DNA of 61,596 nt from a virus. The notes beneath the pieces are model-generated. The model did not search any database. It was not told the DNA's origin and saw only the letters and a program-made list of their open reading frames with translations. The stretch covers positions 1-61,596 of the IMG/VR virus record IMGVR_UViG_3300021090_000021, one strand, 5' to 3'. Shown here piece after piece: positions 42,641 through 48,857 of the stretch. The position numbers and the translations under genes are program-made. The stretch's first letter is position 1. Each line of letters starts with the position of its first letter.

Positions 42641-42921
42641 CAGATCAATCCCCGGTCATCGGCGAGCCAGCTCGGCATCGTGATCTCGACCAGTGGCCAT
42701 TTCGGTTTGCCGACCAGGCCGATGGTCTTTCCGGTCTCCCGGATGGTGATCTGTGAGAGCGGCAGTAACACCGCCACGCGCTCATCGCCGGTCTCGGAGA
42801 CCTTGAGGGTGCGGCCGATCTCACCGTGGCTCGCCAGGTCGAGGGTTACGGTGTCCTTGTTCGCGGTCTCGCGCGTATCGTCGAACACAAGATCGCCAAA
42901 GAGGTCGTCGTCCTGAGTCAT
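42640..42921 (-). CDS. Hypothetical phage protein
   Basis: A 93-residue acidic protein with a beta-rich core (EIGRTLKVSETGDERVAVLL, SQITIRETGKTIGLVGK, WPLVEITMPSWLADDRGLI). The pattern suggests an OB-like or Ig-like fold, not a named family. Confidence 0.55.
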   Translation of the reverse strand: MTQDDDLFGDLVFDDTRETANKDTVTLDLASHGEIGRTLKVSETGDERVAVLLPLSQITIRETGKTIGLVGKPKWPLVEITMPSWLADDRGLI

Positions 42922-43871
42922 GAGGGCGCTCCCGCGAAGGGGATGACATTGGCTCCAATCGACACATCAGCCGCACCGGCCGCCGGCAACTCAGCAGCCA
43001 TCGGCAGCGGCCACGGCATCGATTTGATTGCATGGTCCTTGATGCCGAGCGTCCACAGCCGCGGCCGGCCGCAATCCGGGTGCGGCTCGATCGCCGCCAG
43101 CAGGCGCTCGATCACCGCATCGCGGCGCATGTCCCATCCGCACTTCGGGCCGACGACGGTCTGGCGCTTCAGGCTCTCGCAGAAGCTGCGCATCAACGCC
43201 GGCGTCGCGGTCTCGAAGGCCTCGGCAAGATTCTTTAGATTTCCCGACGGCAACCCGAATGGATTGAGATAGCGGGCGAGAATATGCTCGCGCTCGAACT
43301 GCCCGGGCAGCTTCACGTCGATCTGAATCTCGAAGCGGCGCCACACGCTCTCGTCGATCGCGTCGGCGCGGTTGGTGGCGGCGATGATGAAGGAATCATA
43401 GGCATCGAGCCGCGCCAGCAGCGCGTTCACCATGGCGTTGTGGTCGTGCTCCACGGTCGGGTTGATGCCGGTGTGCATGCGCTTCTGCGCCAGCGTGTCG
43501 AATTCATCGAAGAACAGCAGCAGTGGTTGACCGGCCTCCTTTGCAGCCGCTTCCGCCGCATCGAAGACCGCCTTGACGTTCGAGGTCCCGGTGCCGACGT
43601 AGCGGCCGTGGATGTCATCGGGACGGATGATCGCCATCGGCAGCCCGAGCCGGGCCGCGAGATGATGCGCGAGCGTGGTCTTGCCGGTGCCGGCCGCGCC
43701 GGAGAACAGCGCACGCCGGCGCTCCTTGAGCCCAACGGCAGCGAGCTCTTCCTTGGCCCAGACTTCCGTCAGCCATTCCAGCAGCGCGTTGCGCACCGGC
43801 TTCGCCAGGATCGGCTCCTGCGCTTCCTCGGGCGTCACGATCTGGCTGAACTCTTTGAATCTTTCCGACAC
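42918..43871 (-). CDS. AAA+ ATPase
   Basis: A 317-residue protein with Walker A GAAGTGKT (58-65), Walker B LLLFFDEFD (D122, E123), sensor 1 (SFIIAATNR) and an arginine-finger region (WRRFEIQIDV). Cell-division-48/FtsH-like core without the protease. It probably remodels a partner. The acidic tail is phage-specific. Overlaps the gene at 42640-42921. Confidence 0.8.
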   Translation of the reverse strand: MSERFKEFSQIVTPEEAQEPILAKPVRNALLEWLTEVWAKEELAAVGLKERRRALFSGAAGTGKTTLAHHLAARLGLPMAIIRPDDIHGRYVGTGTSNVKAVFDAAEAAAKEAGQPLLLFFDEFDTLAQKRMHTGINPTVEHDHNAMVNALLARLDAYDSFIIAATNRADAIDESVWRRFEIQIDVKLPGQFEREHILARYLNPFGLPSGNLKNLAEAFETATPALMRSFCESLKRQTVVGPKCGWDMRRDAVIERLLAAIEPHPDCGRPRLWTLGIKDHAIKSMPWPLPMAAELPAAGAADVSIGANVIPFAGAPS

Positions 43872-43874
43872 GCG

Positions 43875-44537
43875 CTATTCCTCCGGGCCCATGCCGTCGC
43901 CGCCGCTCTCGATGCGCCAGCCCTTGTCCCAATGCGCGCGGCGGGAATCGCCGAACGGGAACGGGTTGTTGATGATGGGGACATCAGCCTTGAACGCGGC
44001 ACGGCCCAACTTGATGGCGCCGTCGGAATCGACATCGGGAACGTCGACTTTCGGCGGCGCGGCGGGACGCTTGGCCGCACCGGCCTTGCCGGGCTCGACC
44101 GGCGTCTCGATGACCTCGGTCACGGAAATGTTGCCGTCCTTGTCGCGGGTCAGGCGAACCGGCGCACCGCCGGCCTCGACCGTGATCGATCCGTTTGCCG
44201 GCACGAAGGACTTCATCGCCTCGATCACGGACTCGCGTGCGGTGATGTCGACCTTCATCAGGCCGACGGCGCGGAACAGCGGGTTATCCGCCGCCATGCC
44301 CATGGCGTGCAGATACATGTCCTCCAGCGCCTCGGCTTCTGCGCGATCCGACGGCTTCATCTTCCGTTTCTTGACGATGTAGCGGATGTCGGCGGGGATC
44401 AGGTTCGCGGCCTTGGCTTCGGCCATGACGACACCCTTGTCCTGCTGGAGCTGCTTGATCTGTGCGTCGAGGTTCTCGACACGCTCGACGAAGCCACGCA
44501 GTAGCTCGCCGCCGATGGTGTTCTGGCCGATGCTCAT
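43875..44537 (-). CDS. GapR-like DNA-binding protein with RMF-like C-terminus
   Basis: A 220-residue protein. Residues 1-75 fit the GapR (DUF2312) family: LLRGFVERVENLDAQIKQLQ, VVMAEAKAANLIPADIRYIV, KKRK. GapR proteins coil around overtwisted DNA ahead of replication forks in alphaproteobacteria. After a linker, the C-terminus (NNPFPFGDSRRAHWDKGWR) resembles a ribosome modulation factor module. ATG 44537 has GGAGG at a better distance than the ATG at 44540. Confidence 0.65.
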   Translation of the reverse strand: MSIGQNTIGGELLRGFVERVENLDAQIKQLQQDKGVVMAEAKAANLIPADIRYIVKKRKMKPSDRAEAEALEDMYLHAMGMAADNPLFRAVGLMKVDITARESVIEAMKSFVPANGSITVEAGGAPVRLTRDKDGNISVTEVIETPVEPGKAGAAKRPAAPPKVDVPDVDSDGAIKLGRAAFKADVPIINNPFPFGDSRRAHWDKGWRIESGGDGMGPEE

Positions 44538-45553
44538 CATGATGCCTCCGATGTAGGATGCGTAGCGGCTGCAAAGCCGAGACTGCGGATCAGATTGGCG
44601 CTGTCGGCGAACCGCGCGTGGCCCAGCCAGGCCGTCAGGAACTGCTGCAGCCGATCGTCGTCGCCGTTGGCGCGGTAGGACGCGATCTTGCGCCGGGCGC
44701 GGACCACACTGTCGCGGCGCAGCAACTTATGACTTGGCCAGATGCGATAGCCGAGGAAGTTCACGCCGCGCGAGATCGGTGCAATCTGCCACTTGGAAAA
44801 GCGAAGGCCGAGCTCGGCGCGAGAGAACACCTCAACGCTCGCCTTGACGCGACGCAGGTGCTCGCTGCTCGCGCCGAGCACGACCAGATCGTCCATGTAG
44901 CGGTACCAAAACCGCTCACCCAGGCCCTGCTGCAGGTGCCGGTCGAGCGTGGCGCCGGTATAGTAGTTGGCGAAGATCTGCGAGGTGAGGCTGCCGATCG
45001 GCAGGCCGATGCCCGCACGCGGCACCATGGTGGTGAGCAGGCGCAGCGTCGCGCGGCAGCTGATCTTGGCTTCGATAAGCCGCCATAGGGTCGCCAGTTC
45101 GATTGAGGCGAAATAGCCGGAGAAGTCGGTCTTGAGGAAATAGAGCGGTTCGGACGGATCGCGCGATAGCCGCCGCAGGTCGCTCTGCAAGAGCCGCACA
45201 CCGGCATGCGTGCCCTTGCCCGGGCGGCAGGCGAAGGCCCGCGGCAGCAAGGCACGATCGAAGATCGGCGCAATGACCAGGCACAAGGCCTGCTGCGCGA
45301 CGCGGTCGCGGAACGGCAGGGCCGAGATCAGCCGGCGCTTGGGATCGAAGATCAGGAATTCGTTGGGCGTCCCCGGCCGGTAGGTGCCGTCCGCCATCTC
45401 CTCGGCGAGTGCTGCGAGGTTGAGCGCGTCATATTCCTTGAACGCGAGGTAGCTCGGCGTCAGGCGCTTGCCGCAGCAGGTCAGCCGGTACGCCGCCTGC
45501 ATCGTGCAAAAGTCGGTGATGCGTGCAATCAGGTTGCGATAACGCTTTGCCAT
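44537..45553 (-). CDS. DGR reverse transcriptase
   Basis: A 338-residue protein of the diversity-generating-retroelement reverse transcriptase family. It shows KTDFSGYFASI (141-151), GLPIGSLTSQIFANYY (183-198), and the catalytic YMDD (219-222). ATG 45553 was chosen: the same frame runs further upstream through the template repeat but that part is RNA, not protein. In known systems the enzyme copies the template RNA while replacing adenines randomly. It ends in an overlap with the GapR-like gene. Confidence 0.9.
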   Translation of the reverse strand: MAKRYRNLIARITDFCTMQAAYRLTCCGKRLTPSYLAFKEYDALNLAALAEEMADGTYRPGTPNEFLIFDPKRRLISALPFRDRVAQQALCLVIAPIFDRALLPRAFACRPGKGTHAGVRLLQSDLRRLSRDPSEPLYFLKTDFSGYFASIELATLWRLIEAKISCRATLRLLTTMVPRAGIGLPIGSLTSQIFANYYTGATLDRHLQQGLGERFWYRYMDDLVVLGASSEHLRRVKASVEVFSRAELGLRFSKWQIAPISRGVNFLGYRIWPSHKLLRRDSVVRARRKIASYRANGDDDRLQQFLTAWLGHARFADSANLIRSLGFAAATHPTSEAS

Positions 45554-45740
45554 GGGTGACCTAGGGAAAGCCGGCCGCGGGTCTCGACGGGTTTCCCCGC
45601 TACGCCCCGCTCTGCCGGACCGTGAAATGTGTTCGCCGAAGCAGGACAGGCGGGCTGACCACCGATCGCGATCACAAAGCATGTGAACGCGAGTGGCCGG
45701 CCGGCGGGACCGTGATCGCCGCCGAGCCGCAAACCGGTCG

Positions 45741-45868
45741 TCACCGCGGCCGCGCGCACCGATGTTGTCGTCGGAATTGTCGGGCCAGTTGTACGCGACG
45801 TTCGCGTAGCGCGAGCCAGCGTTGTCGCCGTTGTACCAGCTGCCGCCGAACATCGAGGCGCGGGGCAT
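45741..45868 (-). repeat. DGR template repeat (TR)
   Basis: A 128-bp segment between avd and the reverse transcriptase gene, 187 bases ahead of the RT start. It aligns without gaps to 46333-46460. The ten differences all fall on A residues of the TR coding (minus) strand, ten of 24 A in the segment. The 24 bp at 45741-45764 are GC-rich and identical in VR, a likely IMH-equivalent. The stretch from RT to TR (45554-45740) holds no gene and probably belongs to the template RNA. Confidence 0.9.
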
Positions 45869-45870
45869 CA

Positions 45871-46281
45871 TCATCGTTTCCCCGCCTGCCCCATCGGACG
45901 CGCGAGCGCGTCCGAACTCTGTTGCCCGAGCTTCCTTTGCCAGGCGCCCAGCATCCGCCCCGGCTCCGACAGCAACGCCAGCGCGGTGCCGTGCTGATGC
46001 GGGGTGAGGATCCTGATGCCGTCCCTGACGAGGAAACGCAGATGTGACCGCAGGGTCGCGAATTCGGCGTCGACGGCATGAAGCCTCGACACCTGCCGCG
46101 ACCGAGCGGCGTGATAGAGACCTCCGATCGGCACGAACAGTGCCGCGAGCACGATGTCACGGATGACTCCGTGCCGCCGCGGCGCATTCTGCAGGATCGG
46201 ATAGAGATAGGTCACGAAGGCCTCATATTTTTCAACGATCGCCAGACCGTCAGTTGCAAGGTTGTCATCCCTGGCGATCAT
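45871..46281 (-). CDS. avd: Avd-like accessory protein of the DGR
   Basis: A 136-residue mainly helical protein: LAIVEKYEAFVTYLYPILQNAPRR, VIRDIVLAALFVPIGGLYHAA, ATLRSHLRFLVRDGIRIL and GTALALLSEPGRMLGAWQRKL (each shown in part). This fits the four-helix Avd family that binds template RNA together with the reverse transcriptase. It lies between target and TR, the normal location, and stops 3 bases before TR. Confidence 0.85.
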   Translation of the reverse strand: MIARDDNLATDGLAIVEKYEAFVTYLYPILQNAPRRHGVIRDIVLAALFVPIGGLYHAARSRQVSRLHAVDAEFATLRSHLRFLVRDGIRILTPHQHGTALALLSEPGRMLGAWQRKLGQQSSDALARPMGQAGKR

Positions 46282-46293
46282 CGTTGGACCGGG

Positions 46294-46315
46294 AGCCGTC
46301 GCTGTCGCGACGGCT
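46294..46315 (-). other. DGR target hairpin with GRNA-type tetraloop
   Basis: AGCCGTCGC (46294-46302) and GCGACGGCT (46307-46315) form a perfect 9-bp stem. On the coding (minus) strand the loop is GACA, which fits the GRNA tetraloops of hairpins required for DGR retrohoming in Bordetella phage. It lies 17 bp past the end of VR and overlaps the target gene's TAG stop. Confidence 0.8.
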
Positions 46316-47237
46316 AAGCAAGTTGCAGGTGATCACCGCGGCCGCGCGCACCGATGTGGCCGCCGGAATTGTCGGGCCAGTTGCACGCGACGTACGCGCA
46401 GCGCGAGCCAGCGTAGCCGCCGGAGTACCAGCTGCCGCCGAACATCGAGGCGCGGGGCATGTAGGGATCTCCGTCGTGACCCCAAGCCCAGAGATTGCCG
46501 GTCGCCTGCATGAGACCGAACTTGCTCGTGCGCGGCGCGTCGAGGCCCGTGACCTTGGGGTCGTCGCGGCACGACGACTTTTCCGTGACGCCATAAGCTG
46601 CCGCGAAAAACTCCTCGGGTCCGAGCAATCCCTTGCGGTGATGCTTCATCACCGCCACGGCGGTGTCGTAGTCGAGCTTCTTGAACGTCCCGCCGGCCGG
46701 CTTGAGCGGCGGGTCATCGCCGTCCGCGATCAGCACACCGAATTTGCTGGTGCCGTCGCCAACATGATTGACGCCGAGCAGATAGATGTCGGCCCAGAAC
46801 GTGCGCCCGGGCACGTCGACCAGCGCCATGCCGCGGGGATCGGGACATGCCGGCCGGAAGTTGATGTCCCAGAGCGAGCAGGGATTGATCGCGGGCACGG
46901 TGTCACCGCCGCTGCGCGCGGTCGCATTGCCGCCCGGTGCGAAATGAAAACCGCCGAGCAGGATGTCGCCGTGCGGAATGATCGTGGTCCGCGCGATCGA
47001 GACCTCGCCGTCCCTGACGTGCACCTCGTAGTCCGCGCCGGCGATGTAGCCGGGCTCGCCTTTCTCGTTGAGATGCAGCGAGACCGGCGTGTCATCGGTA
47101 AAACGATGCCCGGCGAAGATCGTGCCGGCCTTGATGACGATCGCGGACGATCCGGTCACCTTGAAGACCGGCGATCCCGGGTCGGGCTTGACCAGCCGCT
47201 GGGCGGTGTCGGCCGCAACAGACGCGCGCTTGTTCAT
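46314..47237 (-). CDS. DGR target protein with C-type-lectin-like variable domain
   Basis: A 307-residue protein. The N-terminal 190 residues are beta-rich and not recognised (SSAIVIKAGTIFAGHRFTDD, GYIAGADYEVHVRDGEVSI, GGFHFAPGGNATARSGG). The C-terminal part resembles the formylglycine-generating-enzyme/C-type lectin fold used by DGR targets (KFGLMQATGNLWAWGHDGD, RASMFGGSWY). The VR at 46333-46460 encodes its last ~43 residues and would diversify the ligand face. It starts 3 bases after the Gp37/Gp68 gene and follows it in the early operon. Confidence 0.85.
   Translation of the reverse strand: MNKRASVAADTAQRLVKPDPGSPVFKVTGSSAIVIKAGTIFAGHRFTDDTPVSLHLNEKGEPGYIAGADYEVHVRDGEVSIARTTIIPHGDILLGGFHFAPGGNATARSGGDTVPAINPCSLWDINFRPACPDPRGMALVDVPGRTFWADIYLLGVNHVGDGTSKFGVLIADGDDPPLKPAGGTFKKLDYDTAVAVMKHHRKGLLGPEEFFAAAYGVTEKSSCRDDPKVTGLDAPRTSKFGLMQATGNLWAWGHDGDPYMPRASMFGGSWYSGGYAGSRCAYVACNWPDNSGGHIGARGRGDHLQLA
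46333..46460 (-). repeat. DGR variable repeat (VR)
   Basis: 128 bp at the 3' end of the target gene, matching TR except at ten positions, all A in TR (five A-to-G, three A-to-T, two A-to-C on the coding strand). They change nine codons: N to S, D to G, N to Y, Y to C, N to Y, Y to C, D to G, D to G and N to H. The 24 bp next to the 3' end are unchanged. Confidence 0.9.
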
Positions 47238-47240
47238 GTG

Positions 47241-48437
47241 TCATGGCTCCATGCAAAAGGCCGGCGACCCGCCGGCAGGGTTCGATGAATTCGGTGATGC
47301 AATCTCCGCTCGGAGCGGAAAGCCGTTGTGCTCGACGCCGTCGAGCAGGCGTCCGGCGGCTTTCTTGCCGACGTGGATCAATGTGGAACCGTCGCTGTGG
47401 TGCTCGAGCCTGTCACATCCCGTGTTGGCCAACAGCTGAGCGTCGGAATAATTGAGAGGCCTGTGTGGTGCCCATGGTTTGCCGTCGATCAGTATCCGCG
47501 ATGGTCCGCGCTGAATGATGCTCAGCCATTCATCGGCGTCGATCCATTCGCCGTTCTGCTTGTGGAAATAGGCAACACCGGCCGCTTTGCATTGGTCACG
47601 CAACGACGCAAACCATGCACGCGGAGCACCGCGCGCCTTGCTGCCGCTCTCGCCGCCGGTGATGAGCCAGTCGAGCTTGCCCTGCGATGCGTCGACGTAC
47701 CGCAAAGCATCGAACCCATCGGAGATGTCGTCGGACTCTGGATAGCGAACATGCCCCGCGCCCCACGGAATATCGGTCAGGTCGATCGGCGCCAGCAACG
47801 GTTCGCAGGAGACACAGCGCAGCGCAGCCTTCGTGTTGAGCAAGATTGGAATAAATTCGTCAGCCTCCGCCTGATTGGATACGGAGGTGCCTTCGATGAC
47901 GTTGCGCAATGGCAGGCGTGGCAGCACATGCTTTCCGCCGAGGCTTTCCGGCCCGCGAACCACTTTCTCGGCGGCCAGCTCGATCGCGTTGTGGCGGCGC
48001 GGACCGTCAAGGTATTGCCGCCGCCGCTCGGGGCGCTTGCTTAGATTGATGTATGTGTGCTGCGGGGTGAGAGCCATCACAGCGTAAAGCTGGTCGATAA
48101 ACTCCGTCGGCCACCACTCGCCGAAAGCGTCGCTCATTGATTCCACGAAGATCTTGGTGGGCTTCTTCCGCCTGAGCGGGGCGAGAAGCTTCTCTTTGTC
48201 GACCGTGAAGCGATAGCGGAATCGGTTGCCGGGCTTGAACTCCAGGCCGCCGAGGCGGAAGTTGCCCTTCCCGGCGTAGCAGAACCGGCAGGCCTCATTC
48301 ACGTGCTCGCAATGGTGCGCGGAGACCGTGATGGTCTTTCCCTTGCGTTCGATCTCGCGCTCGGCGCGCAGCGCATTCCAGGACTGGCCCTTGGATCCGT
48401 CGGCGCCGAGCAACCATTCGATGGAGGTCTCAGCCAT
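47241..48437 (-). CDS. Phage Gp37/Gp68-family protein (DUF5131)
   Basis: A 398-residue protein with the family pattern: SIEWLLGADGSKGQSWNALR, a cysteine cluster CEHVNEACRFCYAG like that of radical-SAM-type proteins, PTKIFVESMSDAFGEWWP, LTPQHTYINLSKRPER, CVSCEPLLAPIDLTD, WLITGGESGSKARGAPR. It is widespread in phages and of unknown chemistry. The cysteines suggest a metal cluster. Directly upstream of the DGR target gene. Confidence 0.8.
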   Translation of the reverse strand: MAETSIEWLLGADGSKGQSWNALRAEREIERKGKTITVSAHHCEHVNEACRFCYAGKGNFRLGGLEFKPGNRFRYRFTVDKEKLLAPLRRKKPTKIFVESMSDAFGEWWPTEFIDQLYAVMALTPQHTYINLSKRPERRRQYLDGPRRHNAIELAAEKVVRGPESLGGKHVLPRLPLRNVIEGTSVSNQAEADEFIPILLNTKAALRCVSCEPLLAPIDLTDIPWGAGHVRYPESDDISDGFDALRYVDASQGKLDWLITGGESGSKARGAPRAWFASLRDQCKAAGVAYFHKQNGEWIDADEWLSIIQRGPSRILIDGKPWAPHRPLNYSDAQLLANTGCDRLEHHSDGSTLIHVGKKAAGRLLDGVEHNGFPLRAEIASPNSSNPAGGSPAFCMEP

Positions 48438-48636
48438 CGCGGCCTCCGAGATCTTCCGCGAGCTTAGCGATGGCGAACCTCAGCAACGCGCGGATGCCCA
48501 ACTCGCCATCGACGATGTGCTTCGCCAGGTCGCGGTCGTTGCCTTCCGGCGATCCGATCGTGTCAAGCGCGCGGTGCACCGCGGCGGCGCCGGTGAGAAC
48601 GGCCGTAAGATCGTGGCTTGGTGCTCGATCGGCCAT
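48430..48636 (-). CDS. Hypothetical small helical protein
   Basis: A 68-residue helical protein (HRALDTIGSPEGNDRDLAKHIV, GIRALLRFAIAKLAEDLGG). Overlaps the Gp37/Gp68 start by 8 bases and the upstream gene's stop by one. Not recognised. Confidence 0.5.
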   Translation of the reverse strand: MADRAPSHDLTAVLTGAAAVHRALDTIGSPEGNDRDLAKHIVDGELGIRALLRFAIAKLAEDLGGRDG

Positions 48637-48857
48637 CAGTCCGGTGCCTTCTGGTTCGGCCAGTCGCGCATGTCCTCGACGACGCTGAAGGCCTCATTGA
48701 CCTTGTCAATGTGACAGCCGGCGGCCTTGGCGCGGATCGCCCATTGCTCAACGAGGTCGGCCGCAAGTGCGTCTTGTGCGCGCAGCACGAAGAACGGCTC
48801 GTCGGGGGCAAGCTTGGCGAGACAATCGAAATGGCCGGGGTGGTTCTTCGTCGACAT
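48636..48857 (-). CDS. Hypothetical small protein
   Basis: A 73-residue protein (FFVLRAQDALAADLVEQWAI, AGCHIDKVNEAFSVVEDM) resembling small phage proteins with a helical core. ATG 48857 shares one base with the methyltransferase stop. A TTG at 48860 is possible. Function unknown. Confidence 0.55.
   Translation of the reverse strand: MSTKNHPGHFDCLAKLAPDEPFFVLRAQDALAADLVEQWAIRAKAAGCHIDKVNEAFSVVEDMRDWPNQKAPD

Noticed and set aside
43284-44504. 406-codon plus frame opposite AAA+ and GapR-like genes
   Set aside because: Shadow frame. The minus genes carry Walker and GapR motifs and overlap neighbours properly.
45554-45874. Upstream extension of the reverse transcriptase frame through TR
   Set aside because: The extension translates the template repeat. 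Known DGR reverse transcriptases start after it, and ATG 45553 gives the expected 338-residue size.
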